NCBI GenBank assembly: GCA_041913045.1
Contig: JAYSGB010000031.1
Coordinates: 1-48,561, forward strand
Direction of reading: 5' to 3'
Source of the DNA: CAMLOF01 sp041913045
Lineage (GTDB): Bacteria; Pseudomonadota; Gammaproteobacteria; Burkholderiales; Burkholderiaceae_C
DNA: 48,561 nucleotides
Shown here piece after piece: positions 1 through 8,827 of the stretch. Each line of letters opens with the position of its first letter. The first letter of the stretch is position 1. Made by a program: the position numbers and the translations under genes. The notes beneath the pieces are model-generated. The model did not search any database. It was not told where the DNA came from and saw only the letters and a program-made list of their open reading frames with translations.

Positions 1-650
1 CCATGCTGTTCCTGGTGCGCAACGGCAACCCCAAGAACATCAAGGACTGGGACGACCTGATCAAGCCCGGCGTGCAAGTGGTGGTGGTGAACCCCAAGAC
101 CGGTGGCAACGGCCGCATGGCCTACCTGGCCGCATGGGGCTACGTGCGCAGCAAGGGCGGCAGCGACGCCGACGCGCAGGACTTCGTGAGCAAGCTCTAC
201 AAGAACGTGCCCGTGCTGGCACGCGGCGGGCGTGACGCCACCGGCATCTTCCTTCAGCGCAATATCGGCGACGTGCTGGTGACCTTCGAGTCCGAAGTTG
301 TGTCCGTGGACAACGAGTTCGGCAAAGGCAAGGTCGATGCCATCCACCCCAGCGCCTCCATCGTGGCCGAAAACCCGGTCGCCATAGTCGAGCGCACCGT
401 GGCCAAGAAGGGCACCGCCGCCGACGCCAAGGCCTACCTCGACTTCCTCTACAGCCCCGAGGGCCAGGAAATCGCGGCCAAGCACAACATCCGCCCGCGC
501 AACGAAGCCGTGCTCAAGAAATACGCCAGCGCCTTCAAGCCCATCAAGTTCTTCACGGTGGAGCAATACTTCGGTTCGCTGGCTGAAGCACAGAAAGTGC
601 ACTTCAACGACGGCGGCCAGTTCGACAAGCTCTACACCCAGGGCCGCTGA
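1..650 (+). CDS. sbp: Sulfate ABC transporter substrate-binding protein, C-terminal part
   Basis: This is the periplasmic binding protein that would deliver sulfate (or thiosulfate) to the CysTWA importer encoded just downstream. The gene enters the window already in frame, so the signal peptide and N-terminal lobe are missing and the ATG at position 3 is an internal methionine. The visible 215 residues carry family-typical segments: NPKTGGNGRMAYLAAWGY, a GGRDATGIF loop, VLVTFESEV and a C-terminal YSPEGQEIAAKHNIRPR stretch. The stop lies 2 bases before the cysT start, so it is the first gene of a tight operon as far as the window shows. Sbp and CysP paralogues cannot be told apart with certainty from this part. 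Confidence 0.9.
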   Translation, partial: MLFLVRNGNPKNIKDWDDLIKPGVQVVVVNPKTGGNGRMAYLAAWGYVRSKGGSDADAQDFVSKLYKNVPVLARGGRDATGIFLQRNIGDVLVTFESEVVSVDNEFGKGKVDAIHPSASIVAENPVAIVERTVAKKGTAADAKAYLDFLYSPEGQEIAAKHNIRPRNEAVLKKYASAFKPIKFFTVEQYFGSLAEAQKVHFNDGGQFDKLYTQGR

Positions 651-652
651 GC

Positions 653-1525
653 ATGAGCCAAGTTCTGGCAACGCAGCCTGTGGGCGCACGGCGCCAAAAC
701 CGGCGCAGCGTGCTGCCCGGCTTCAACCTGACGCTGGGCTACTCCATCCTGTACCTGAGCCTGATCGTGCTGATCCCGCTGTCGGCACTGGTGCTTAAAA
801 CCTTCACGCTCACCTGGCCGCAGTTCTGGGAGGCGGTGACCGCGCCCCGCGTGCTGGCCTCGTATCGCTTGACCTTCGGCGCGTCGCTGATCGCGGCACT
901 GGTGAACGTGGTGTTCGGCCTGCTGGTGGCGTGGGTACTGGTGCGCTACAGCTTCCCGGGCAAGAAAATCGCCGACGCGCTGGTGGACCTGCCCTTTGCC
1001 CTGCCCACGGCGGTGGCGGGCATCTCGCTCACAGCCCTGCTGGCGGGCAACGGCTGGATCGGGCAGTACCTGGAGCCGCACGGCATCCAGCTCGCCTTCA
1101 ACCCGAATGGCGTGGTCATCGCGCTCATCTTCATCGGGCTGCCCTTTGTGGTGCGCACGGTGCAGCCGGTGCTGGAAGACGCCGAGAAGGAACTCGAAGA
1201 AGCCGCCACCTGCCTGGGCGCCACGCGCTGGCAGACCTTCACCAAGGTCATCTTCCCATCCATCATGCCCGCGCTGCTCACTGGCTTTGCCATGGCATTC
1301 GCGCGCGCAGTGGGTGAATACGGTTCGGTCATCTTCATCGCAGGCAACATGCCCATGGTTTCGGAAATCACGCCGCTCATCATCATCGGCAAGCTGGAAC
1401 AGTACGACTACGCTGGCGCCACCGCTGTAGCCACCGTCATGCTGGCCATCTCCTTCGTGCTGTTGCTCGTCATCAACGGGTTGCAAGGCTGGCAGCGCAA
1501 GCGCGCCACGGGGGGCCGTGCATGA
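653..1525 (+). CDS. cysT: Sulfate/thiosulfate ABC transporter permease CysT
   Basis: This inner-membrane permease subunit of the sulfate importer would pair with CysW to form the channel. The 290-residue product has about six hydrophobic segments and the permease EAA loop that docks on the ATPase (EEAATCLGATRWQTF, about residues 183-197). The segment VDLPFALPTAVAGISL is characteristic of CysT/CysU. The length fits the family. The start lies 2 bases after the sbp stop, and the 3' end overlaps cysW by 4 bases (ATGA), which indicates translational coupling. Confidence 0.95.
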   Translation: MSQVLATQPVGARRQNRRSVLPGFNLTLGYSILYLSLIVLIPLSALVLKTFTLTWPQFWEAVTAPRVLASYRLTFGASLIAALVNVVFGLLVAWVLVRYSFPGKKIADALVDLPFALPTAVAGISLTALLAGNGWIGQYLEPHGIQLAFNPNGVVIALIFIGLPFVVRTVQPVLEDAEKELEEAATCLGATRWQTFTKVIFPSIMPALLTGFAMAFARAVGEYGSVIFIAGNMPMVSEITPLIIIGKLEQYDYAGATAVATVMLAISFVLLLVINGLQGWQRKRATGGRA

Positions 1526-2436
1526 GCGCCGCACCAGCAAGCAAAGTCACCACGCGCAGCGCGCGCAAGGGCACCACCGAAGCCGCCTGGGTGCGCTACA
1601 CGCTCATCGGCCTGGCGCTGGTGTTCATGTTCCTGTTCCTGGTGCTGCCGCTGGCCGCCGTGTTCACCGAGGCGCTGCGCAAAGGCGTCGAGGGCTACCT
1701 GGAGGCCCTGAAGGAACCCGACGCCTGGTCCGCCGTGCGGCTGACGCTGCTCACGGCCCTGGTCGCCGTGCCGCTGAACCTGGTGTTCGGCGTGGCCGCA
1801 GCCTGGGCCATCGCCAAGTACGAGTTCCGGGGCAAGTCATTCCTTACCACGCTGGTGGACCTGCCGTTCTCGGTGTCGCCAGTGGTGGCGGGCCTCATCT
1901 ACGTGCTGGTCTTCGGCGCGCAAGGCTGGCTGGGCCCCTGGCTGGCCGAGCACGACATCAAGATCGTCTTCGCCGTGCCGGGCATCATCCTGGCCACCAT
2001 CTTCGTCACCTTCCCCTTCATTGCGCGCGAACTCATCCCGCTGATGCAGGCTCAAGGCAACGAAGAGGAACAAGCCGCTATCGTGCTGGGCGCCACCGGG
2101 TGGCAAACATTTTGGCGTGTAACGCTGCCCAACATCAAGTGGGGCCTGATCTACGGCGTGATTCTGTGCAACGCGCGCGCCATGGGCGAGTTCGGCGCGG
2201 TCAGCGTGGTCTCGGGCCACATCCGCGGGCAGACCAACACCATGCCGCTGCACGTGGAAATCCTCTACAACGAATACCAGTCGGTGGCGGCCTTCGCCGT
2301 GGCCTCGCTGCTGGCGCTGCTGGCCCTCGTCACGCTGGTCATCAAATCTGTGGCCGAGTGGCGCATGGAGCGCGAGATGAAGGCACTGAGCGAACTGCCG
2401 CCCGAGCGGCCCGCGCCCGTCAGCCAAGCTGCTTGA
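1522..2436 (+). CDS. cysW: Sulfate/thiosulfate ABC transporter permease CysW
   Basis: Second inner-membrane permease subunit of the sulfate importer, 304 residues. It shares the fold of CysT: VDLPFSVSPVVAGLIYVL in the middle and an EAA-type loop (EEQAAIVLGATGWQTFWRV) for contact with CysA. The motif RAMGEFGAVSVVSGHIRG near residue 220 is typical of CysW. It overlaps cysT by 4 bases and is followed 22 bases later by cysA, so all four genes are probably one transcript. Family membership is clear; whether the in vivo substrate is sulfate, thiosulfate or both cannot be read from sequence. Confidence 0.95.
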   Translation: MSAAPASKVTTRSARKGTTEAAWVRYTLIGLALVFMFLFLVLPLAAVFTEALRKGVEGYLEALKEPDAWSAVRLTLLTALVAVPLNLVFGVAAAWAIAKYEFRGKSFLTTLVDLPFSVSPVVAGLIYVLVFGAQGWLGPWLAEHDIKIVFAVPGIILATIFVTFPFIARELIPLMQAQGNEEEQAAIVLGATGWQTFWRVTLPNIKWGLIYGVILCNARAMGEFGAVSVVSGHIRGQTNTMPLHVEILYNEYQSVAAFAVASLLALLALVTLVIKSVAEWRMEREMKALSELPPERPAPVSQAA

Positions 2437-2458
2437 AAACGCAGCGCAAGGAACGAAC

Positions 2459-3547
2459 ATGAGCATCGAGATTCGCAACGTCAACAAACACTTCGGCAAC
2501 TTCCACGCGCTGCGCGACGTGAATCTGGACATCGCGTCTGGCGAGTTGCTGGCACTGCTGGGCCCATCGGGCTGCGGCAAGACCACCCTGCTTCGTATCA
2601 TCGCCGGGCTGGAAACGCCCGACACCGGCAGCATCCTCTTCAGCGGCGAAGACACCACCGACGTTCACGTGCGCGAGCGCAACGTGGGCTTCGTCTTCCA
2701 GCACTACGCGCTGTTCCGCCACATGAGCGTGTTCGAAAACGTGGCCTTCGGCCTGCGCGTCAAGCCGCGCGGCCAGCGCCCCAGCGAAGCGCAGATCAAG
2801 GCCAAGGTGCATGAACTGCTGAGCCTGGTGCAGCTGGACTGGCTGGCCGACCGCTACCCGGCGCAACTTTCCGGCGGGCAGCGCCAGCGCATTGCCCTGG
2901 CGCGCGCGCTGGCCGTGGAGCCCAAGGTGCTGCTGCTGGACGAGCCCTTCGGCGCGTTGGACGCCAAGGTGCGCAAAGAGCTGCGCCGCTGGCTGCGCCG
3001 CCTGCACGACGAACTGCACGTGACCAGCATCTTCGTGACGCACGATCAGGAAGAAGCGCTGGAAGTGGCCGACCGCGTGGTGCTGATGAACCAGGGCGTG
3101 GTTGAGCAGGTAGGTACTCCGCAGGACGTGTGGGACCATCCCGCCAGCCCCTTCGTCTATGGTTTCCTGGGCGACGTGAACCTGTTCCACGGCCGCGCAC
3201 ATGAAGGCCTGCTGCACCTGGAAGGCGTGGCCATCGATTCGCCCGAGCACGCCCAGGCGCGCGACGCCAAGGCCTTTGCCTACGTGCGCCCGCACGACCT
3301 GGAAGTGGAACGCTACAGCCCGGGCGCCACCGGCATCGTGGCCGAGCTGCAACGCGCCATCGTCGTGGGCCCCATCGCCCGGCTGGAACTGTGGCCTGAA
3401 GACCCCCAGCAGCCCGACGGCCACGACCCGCTGATCGAAGCCCAGATCACCGCCGAACGCTTCCGCGCGCTGGGGTTAAAGGAAGGCGAGAAGGTCGTGG
3501 TGTCGCCACGCAAGGCCAAGGTGTTCCTGCAACCGCAGAACGCCTGA
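2459..3547 (+). CDS. cysA: Sulfate/thiosulfate ABC transporter ATP-binding protein CysA
   Basis: ATPase subunit that powers sulfate import by binding the CysT/CysW cytoplasmic loops. Visible motifs: Walker A GPSGCGKTT (about residues 36-44), Q-loop FVFQHYALFRHMSVFENVAFG, signature LSGGQRQRIALARAL, Walker B VLLLDEPFGALD and the H-loop FVTHDQEEA. A C-terminal regulatory (TOBE-like) region follows from about residue 235 to 362. The length of 362 residues is normal for CysA. It is the last gene of the operon; the next gene is convergent and begins its stop 16 bases on, with no recognisable intrinsic terminator between them. Confidence 0.96.
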   Translation: MSIEIRNVNKHFGNFHALRDVNLDIASGELLALLGPSGCGKTTLLRIIAGLETPDTGSILFSGEDTTDVHVRERNVGFVFQHYALFRHMSVFENVAFGLRVKPRGQRPSEAQIKAKVHELLSLVQLDWLADRYPAQLSGGQRQRIALARALAVEPKVLLLDEPFGALDAKVRKELRRWLRRLHDELHVTSIFVTHDQEEALEVADRVVLMNQGVVEQVGTPQDVWDHPASPFVYGFLGDVNLFHGRAHEGLLHLEGVAIDSPEHAQARDAKAFAYVRPHDLEVERYSPGATGIVAELQRAIVVGPIARLELWPEDPQQPDGHDPLIEAQITAERFRALGLKEGEKVVVSPRKAKVFLQPQNA

Positions 3548-3562
3548 CGCTGCGCCACGGCC

Positions 3563-4687
3563 TCAAAGGCTGCGCACCGACTGCAGCATGTTGGTCATTT
3601 CCGCGACAAACACTGGGTCGCGGAAATCCTGCGCCAGCAGTTTCAGGCGAGGATGCACCATGAAGTGGGTTTGCAGGTGAAAGAACTCGGAACCTCGCAA
3701 GGCCTCCGGCGCCGCCTCTGACAAGTCAGCCCACTCGCCCGTCGCAAGCTTTTCAGCCACGCGCGCGCTGTAGTAGCTCAGGGCCAGGCGCAAACCGCGG
3801 TGTGTGTCGAGCTGCTTCGGCGGTGTGGTGAGAATGCGGTCAATGGCGCGCACGTCTTCAATGATGGCGTCTGGCATGTCCCACTGCTTCAACATCAGGC
3901 ACCCCAGCTCACCCGCACACAGGCCAAGCGCTTCCTGTTCGCGCCGCGTGCGCTCCAGAAACCCCGAACGCGCGTTTGCCAGCGTGGCCTCGGCGGGCTG
4001 CAGCGACATGGCCACCATGTGGCCAAGGAACGAAAGCACGGCCTGCGTCACCATGGCACCAGGGTCTGGCACACCCAGGCGCTGCCCCAGACGCAAGGCC
4101 AACTGACTGGCCAGTGCACTGGCATGCCACCACTTGTCAAAAACCGGCTGCAAACCGGGGTCGGCCGGCCGCATCGACTCGCTGACCATGTGGCGCAGGC
4201 AGATGCCGCGCACAGCATCCATTCCAAGCACCGCCACGGCCTGCTCCACGCTCGTCACTGGCCTGGGTAGACCGTAGAAAGGCGAGTTGACGGTGGCCAG
4301 CACCTTGGCTGCCACAGCTGGCTCCGCCAGGATCAGCTCGCTCAACTCAGCCGCTGTGGCCCCTTCCAGGAACTGGGGCGACAACAACTTGTGCAAGCCG
4401 TTCGGCGGGCGGGGTATGTGCGTGAGCCGCGCCAGCAAGGCATCGTGGTCCGCGTCTGAGAGTTCGAAAGCCTCGACACGCCGGAAACCGGCCAACTCTG
4501 GTGGCAGATCCCAACGCTCGGGAAGCTTTACTGGCACAACGCTGCCCGGACTGCTCGCCTGAGGTTGGAGCTTGCCCGTCTCTTCCGGCTTTGAATCCCC
4601 TTGCTGGCGACGCCCTCGCCCCCAAAAGTACACCGCAATCACTGATACAAAGATCACCAACAGCAGAATTGCCAAGTAGTTTTCCAT
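3563..4687 (-). CDS. Membrane-anchored HDOD-domain protein (copy 1)
   Basis: This 374-residue protein has one N-terminal hydrophobic helix (about residues 4-22), a Pro/Gln-rich linker, and an HDOD domain from about residue 85 to 290. Typical HDOD segments are ILAEPAVAAKVLATVNSPFYG and AVAVLGMDAVRGICL. HDOD proteins generally act in signalling, often with c-di-GMP or histidine-kinase systems, and lack the catalytic metal site of true HD phosphohydrolases. The start at 4687 was chosen because it puts the membrane helix at the N-terminus; an upstream in-frame TTG would add 28 residues of no evident character. The gene diverges from a clear paralogue at 4820. Its exact role is unknown. Confidence 0.85.
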   Translation of the reverse strand: MENYLAILLLVIFVSVIAVYFWGRGRRQQGDSKPEETGKLQPQASSPGSVVPVKLPERWDLPPELAGFRRVEAFELSDADHDALLARLTHIPRPPNGLHKLLSPQFLEGATAAELSELILAEPAVAAKVLATVNSPFYGLPRPVTSVEQAVAVLGMDAVRGICLRHMVSESMRPADPGLQPVFDKWWHASALASQLALRLGQRLGVPDPGAMVTQAVLSFLGHMVAMSLQPAEATLANARSGFLERTRREQEALGLCAGELGCLMLKQWDMPDAIIEDVRAIDRILTTPPKQLDTHRGLRLALSYYSARVAEKLATGEWADLSEAAPEALRGSEFFHLQTHFMVHPRLKLLAQDFRDPVFVAEMTNMLQSVRSL

Positions 4688-4819
4688 TTTTATCCAACAA
4701 AGTGATCGTGTTTTTTCGCAATTTTGACCGATAACAAACCATGCGTCACAAAACGTGTGGCGTCCTTGCAAAACGGTGAAAATGCGAGTCAGACATTTCT
4801 GTTCACGTGAGGTTGGTTC
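4688..4819. promoter_or_regulatory. Divergent intergenic region between the two HDOD genes
   Basis: These 132 bases must hold promoters for both divergent HDOD genes. The segment is locally AT-richer than its surroundings (for example 4690-4740). On the plus strand GAGGT at about 4808-4812 is a good ribosome-binding site for the 4820 start. I could not fix a convincing -35/-10 pair on either strand. Shared regulation of the paralogues is inferred from the arrangement only. Confidence 0.45.
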
Positions 4820-5989
4820 ATGGGCAACTCCCTGTTCTTCTGGCTTGGCGGCGTGGTCCTCTTGGCAGTTGCGTTTTGGTTGTGGTTCTCACGATCGAAC
4901 GGGAAGCAACCATCGCAGCCCAAAGTCATCCGTGACCACAGTCAACAGGCCTCATCGCCGCCCCCTGGCATGGCAGCCCCACAACAAGAACCGGCCACGC
5001 AACCGGAACCGTGGCGCGCAACGGGCGTTCCGCCTCCTCTGGCCGCATTCAGCCTCACGCACAGCGACAGCCTGAGCAACGCCTCACGGGACTTGCTGCT
5101 TGCTCGCCTCAAAAGCATTCCTAGGCCACCGCGGTCTTTTCAACAGCTTGTTTCACCCGACTTCCTGCTGCGAGCCACATCCACCGAACTGGCAGACCTC
5201 GTTCTGGGCGAGCCATTGATTGCCGGCAAGGTGCTGGCCCGCGTCAACTCACCGGTCTACGGCTTGCAGAAACCCGTGGTTCAGATCGGGCAGGCGGTCA
5301 CCTATCTGGGGCTCAACGCAGTACGCGGCATCTGCGTCCAATACATGCTGGACGAGTCTTTCAAATCCGACAGCCCAGAGATTCAGAAAATTTTTGACGA
5401 CATCTGGAAAGCCGGTGCCATAGCCAGTGACCTGTGCTTCCGGCTTGGGCAGAAGCTGAGGTTGCCTGACCCCGGCGTGCTTTCAACACACGTGGTGCTT
5501 TCTTATGTGGGTCACCTGGCGGCAGCGGCGCTGTTACCCAAGGATGTGGCTGTGGCCACTGCCCACGCGGGCCTGCTGGAACGGGCCCAGGCTGAGCAGT
5601 CACATTTGGGCGTAGCCGCGTGTGAACTCGCACGGCTGCTGATGCACAGCTGGGAGTTGCCCGCCGAACTGATAGAGCGCGTCAGCATCATAGACAGCGT
5701 ATTGGTCACCCCCAGCCACGTGACCGACTCCCCCATGCAAGCCGAACAGACTGGACTGAGTTACCTGAGTGCCCGTGTGGGCGAATCGCTGGCCCAGGGA
5801 CAGTTGAGCCTACCCAGCGACATCACCGATCTGGAAGCACTCGGCACCGATGGCTTCTACCTGGGCAGCTACATGCAACTGCCTCACCTGCAACACTGCC
5901 TGCAGGCACTGCAGGCCCCCGAACTGAACGTCGCCATTGAGCGGATGCTTCAAGCCCTGAACAACCAGGACGCACAAGCACAAGCCTGA
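4820..5989 (+). CDS. Membrane-anchored HDOD-domain protein (copy 2)
   Basis: This 389-residue paralogue of the divergent neighbour has the same plan: an N-terminal hydrophobic helix (about residues 4-22), a Pro/Gln-rich linker to about residue 75, then an HDOD domain with LARVNSPVYGLQKPV and AVTYLGLNAVRGICV. The two proteins align along their whole length (shared IPRPP, SPxFL, NSPxYGL, DPG and SARV blocks), so they come from an old duplication. It probably acts as an inner-membrane-tethered signalling scaffold with the HDOD domain in the cytoplasm. GAGGT lies about 8 bases before the ATG. A strong hairpin just after the stop may terminate it. Confidence 0.86.
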   Translation: MGNSLFFWLGGVVLLAVAFWLWFSRSNGKQPSQPKVIRDHSQQASSPPPGMAAPQQEPATQPEPWRATGVPPPLAAFSLTHSDSLSNASRDLLLARLKSIPRPPRSFQQLVSPDFLLRATSTELADLVLGEPLIAGKVLARVNSPVYGLQKPVVQIGQAVTYLGLNAVRGICVQYMLDESFKSDSPEIQKIFDDIWKAGAIASDLCFRLGQKLRLPDPGVLSTHVVLSYVGHLAAAALLPKDVAVATAHAGLLERAQAEQSHLGVAACELARLLMHSWELPAELIERVSIIDSVLVTPSHVTDSPMQAEQTGLSYLSARVGESLAQGQLSLPSDITDLEALGTDGFYLGSYMQLPHLQHCLQALQAPELNVAIERMLQALNNQDAQAQA

Positions 5990-6007
5990 GGCGTGCCAAG
6001 CCCAAAC

Positions 6008-6040
6008 AAAAAACCCGCCCTCTTGCGAGAGGCGGGTTTG
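6008..6040. terminator. Bidirectional intrinsic terminator between convergent genes
   Basis: AAACCCGCC at 6011-6019 pairs with GGCGGGTTT at 6031-6039, enclosing an 11-base segment (6020-6030) that can extend the stem by three further pairs. It lies between the stops of the HDOD gene (5989) and the desaturase gene (6063). Read on the minus strand the stem is followed by a run of Ts (complement of 6002-6012), so it is a better terminator for the desaturase; the plus-strand T run is only three bases. Confidence 0.85.
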
Positions 6041-6062
6041 CAGAAAGGCTGACAGAGCCAGT

Positions 6063-7277
6063 TCAGGCAGCTTGCACAGCGCGCAGGCGAATGGAGTAGT
6101 CGCGCAGCGCAGCAATGCCGCTTTCTTCGGCACGGCGGCACCATGCCTGCAGGTCCTTGGCCAGTTGCTCACGCGTTACATGGGTGTTGGACCACAGTTG
6201 GCGCAGCTCTTCACGCATGGCGTGCATCTTGGCCAGCGTGGGGTTCTGGGCACGCACCTGCTCGACCTTGGCCTTGTACTTGGCAGGCACCTTGTCGTCG
6301 TCGCGGTGCAGCCAGCGGCGGGCGGCCTCCAGCATGGACACGTCAGCGCGCTTGGCCTTCATGGCATCCAGCTCGGCTTGCACGGTGGCGCGCATCTGGC
6401 GGGCGTAAACAGCCATCACCTCGTAGCGGTTGGCAATGACCGCTTCCAGCGTCTTCTCGTCTGCCACGGGCTTCACGTCGCCAAAGGCGAGCTTGGGCGG
6501 CGTCTTCTTGGGCTTGGCCAAGCCGAAATTGGCCAGAATGCTGATATACAACCAGCCAATGTCAAATTCGTAGGGCTTGACCGAGAACTTGGCAGACGTG
6601 GGGTAGGTGTGGTGGTTGTTGTGCAACTCTTCGCCACCGATGATGATGCCCCAGGGGAACACGTTGGTGCTGGCGTCGGTGGCCTCGAAGTTGCGGTAAC
6701 CCCAGAAGTGGCCGATGCCGTTGACCACGCCAGCCGCCCAGAAGGGAATCCAGGCCATCTGCACAGCCCACACGGCCAAGCCCAGTGCGCCGAACAGCGC
6801 CACATCGATGATCAGCATGGCGCTGACACCCAGGCGGGAGTACTTGGTGTAGACGTTGCGCTCGACCCAGTCGTCAGGCGTGCCGTGACCGTAGCGCTCC
6901 ATCGTTTCCTTGTTCTTGGCTTCGGCGCGGTACAGCTCTGCACCTTCCCAGAACACCTTTTTGATGCCGAACACCACGGGGCTGTGGGGGTCGCCTTCCT
7001 GTTCGCACTTGGCGTGGTGCTTGCGGTGGATGGAGGCCCACTCCTTGGTGAGCATGCCCGTGGTCATCCACAACCAGAAGCGGAAGAAGTGCGACACGGC
7101 AGGGTGCAGGTCCAGCGCGCGGTGGGCCTGGTGGCGGTGCAGGAACAGCGTGACGCTGACGATGGTGATGTGCGTCATCACCAGTGCGACGATCAGCACC
7201 TGCCACCACGTGGCGCCGGTAAGGCCCTGAGACAGGAAACTCACCAACCCGTTCCAGACCGATTCAAACACAGACAT
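6063..7277 (-). CDS. Membrane fatty acid (acyl-CoA) desaturase
   Basis: This integral membrane di-iron desaturase probably introduces a delta-9 double bond into acyl chains to adjust membrane fluidity. The three histidine boxes are intact: HRHQAH (residues 47-52), HRKHH (84-88) and HNNHH (219-223). Hydrophobic segments flank them. At 404 residues it carries a charged C-terminal extension of roughly 130 residues beyond the last box, rich in Arg, Lys and Glu, which resembles betaproteobacterial members. AAAGGA sits 6 bases before the ATG. The preferred acyl carrier (CoA, ACP or phospholipid) cannot be read from sequence. Confidence 0.92.
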   Translation of the reverse strand: MSVFESVWNGLVSFLSQGLTGATWWQVLIVALVMTHITIVSVTLFLHRHQAHRALDLHPAVSHFFRFWLWMTTGMLTKEWASIHRKHHAKCEQEGDPHSPVVFGIKKVFWEGAELYRAEAKNKETMERYGHGTPDDWVERNVYTKYSRLGVSAMLIIDVALFGALGLAVWAVQMAWIPFWAAGVVNGIGHFWGYRNFEATDASTNVFPWGIIIGGEELHNNHHTYPTSAKFSVKPYEFDIGWLYISILANFGLAKPKKTPPKLAFGDVKPVADEKTLEAVIANRYEVMAVYARQMRATVQAELDAMKAKRADVSMLEAARRWLHRDDDKVPAKYKAKVEQVRAQNPTLAKMHAMREELRQLWSNTHVTREQLAKDLQAWCRRAEESGIAALRDYSIRLRAVQAA

Positions 7278-7420
7278 GTATGTCCTTTGGAAAAAGAAAA
7301 ACTCACCCTTTGGCGCGCCCGTTCCAGGGGACCACGCGAGGCGTAACCTTAGATTTTAGGGCGCAAGGTCAAAATCACCAAGCGCCACTCGTCGGGCATT
7401 TCGCGGCAATTACCGAAAGT

Positions 7421-8707
7421 TCAAGGCTTTTTGTTCCAGACAGCCGCAAAAAAGCCGTCGGTTCCATGCAGATGCGGCCACAAGCGCAGGCAGCCTCCGC
7501 TACACAGAGCCTCTGCACCTTCGACACCGGCACGCGTCAACAGTTCCTCTGCGGGCACGGGTACAAAATCCCGGTGTGCGGCGGTGAAGGCCTGAGCGAC
7601 CGCCTCGTTCTCTTCCTCCAGCAGGCTGCAGGTGGCATAGACCAACCGGCCGCCGGGTTTCACGAGCCTTGCCGCGCTGGCCAGGATGCGCCCCTGCAAT
7701 TCAGCCAGTTCCGCCACGCCCCCGGGCGACTGACGCCATTTCAGGTCAGGGCTGCGGCGCAGCGTGCCCAGCCCGGAACAAGGCGCATCCACGAGCACTC
7801 GGTCAAGCTTTCCAGCCAGCCGGTTCAGGCGCTCGTCGCGCTCGTGCGCAATGGCCATGGGGTGCACGTTGGTCAGGCCGCTGCGGGCCAGACGAGGCTG
7901 AATGGCCTCCAGCCGGTGTCCGGAGGTATCCATGGCGTAAAGCCGCCCGGTGCCACGCATGGCCGCGCCCAAGGCCAGGGTCTTGCCACCCGCACCGGCA
8001 CAGAAGTCCGCCACCATCTCGTTTCGCTTAGGCTCCACCAGCAGCACCAGCAATTGCGAGCCTTCGTCCTGCACCTCTACCGCGCCTTCGGTGTAGAGCG
8101 GGAGCTTGTGCAGAGAGGGCTTGCCCTGCAGGCGCACTCCCAGCGGCGCATAAGGGGTGGGCTCGGCGGACATGCCGGCCTCCTGCAAGGCGCGCAACAC
8201 CGCCGGGCGCTTGGCCTTCAGGGCATTCACCCGCAAGTCCAGGGTAGCGGGCACGTTCAGTGACGCCGCCAGCGCATCAAAACCCTCGCCCACCTGCGCC
8301 TGCAAGCGTTCGGCCAACCAGTTGGGCAGCAGGTGGCGCGCCTCTGGCGGCAGCGCAGCCTCGTCAGCGTTCGCGGCTTGCGCCAACCAGGCGCGTTCGT
8401 CGTCGGTGCAAGCGGCATCGCGCCACTCCGGGTCGCCCTTGAAGGCCAGCAATGCCAGGCGGCGCGCCACGGCGGCAGGCGGCGCCCCTTTAGGCAAACC
8501 GCCTTCACAGCGGCGCACCTGCCATTCAAGGCGGGGTTTTTCGCGCAGAACGTTGTAAACCGTGTCCGACAAGGTTTGCCGTTCGCGCGGCCCCAGGTGG
8601 TGGTGTTCGCGGAAATACCGCGCCACAGTGGCGTCGGCGGGGTGTTGAAAAGTAAGCACCTGCGCCATCAGGGCGGCACAGGCATCAAAAAAGGCTTTCG
8701 GGTGCAT
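7421..8707 (-). CDS. RsmB/NOP-family rRNA m5C methyltransferase
   Basis: This predicted SAM-dependent RNA cytosine-C5 methyltransferase of 428 residues is probably the 16S rRNA C967 enzyme or a close relative. The N-terminal part (about 1-140) looks like a reduced NusB/RsmB RNA-binding region. The catalytic domain has the SAM loop DFCAGAGGKT (about 234-243), DAPCSGLGTLRRSPD with the first motif cysteine C310, and VYATCSLLEEEN with the presumed nucleophile C360. Both cysteines needed in this family are present. The ribosome-binding site is weak. The desaturase lies downstream on the same strand after 143 bases, enough for its own promoter. Confidence 0.88.
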   Translation of the reverse strand: MHPKAFFDACAALMAQVLTFQHPADATVARYFREHHHLGPRERQTLSDTVYNVLREKPRLEWQVRRCEGGLPKGAPPAAVARRLALLAFKGDPEWRDAACTDDERAWLAQAANADEAALPPEARHLLPNWLAERLQAQVGEGFDALAASLNVPATLDLRVNALKAKRPAVLRALQEAGMSAEPTPYAPLGVRLQGKPSLHKLPLYTEGAVEVQDEGSQLLVLLVEPKRNEMVADFCAGAGGKTLALGAAMRGTGRLYAMDTSGHRLEAIQPRLARSGLTNVHPMAIAHERDERLNRLAGKLDRVLVDAPCSGLGTLRRSPDLKWRQSPGGVAELAELQGRILASAARLVKPGGRLVYATCSLLEEENEAVAQAFTAAHRDFVPVPAEELLTRAGVEGAEALCSGGCLRLWPHLHGTDGFFAAVWNKKP

Positions 8708-8827
8708 GGCCTGGATTGTCCCGGATATCGGTCACCGACGTCACCGTTCATCTGCCGTTAAGCCAGCCAACAACACAATGGCCGCCTTTCCTTCCAGCAA
8801 CCCACGAGTCACGCCCTCACAGCCACC

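Noticed and set aside
4760..4780. Possible sigma-54 promoter TGGCGTCCTTGCA before the second HDOD gene
   Set aside because: The GG and GC elements are separated by 7 bases where sigma-54 promoters need 10.
7278..7420. TTGACC on the minus strand as a desaturase promoter
   Set aside because: The -35-like hexamer (complement of about 7366-7371) has no acceptable -10 at 16 to 18 bases, so no promoter was called.
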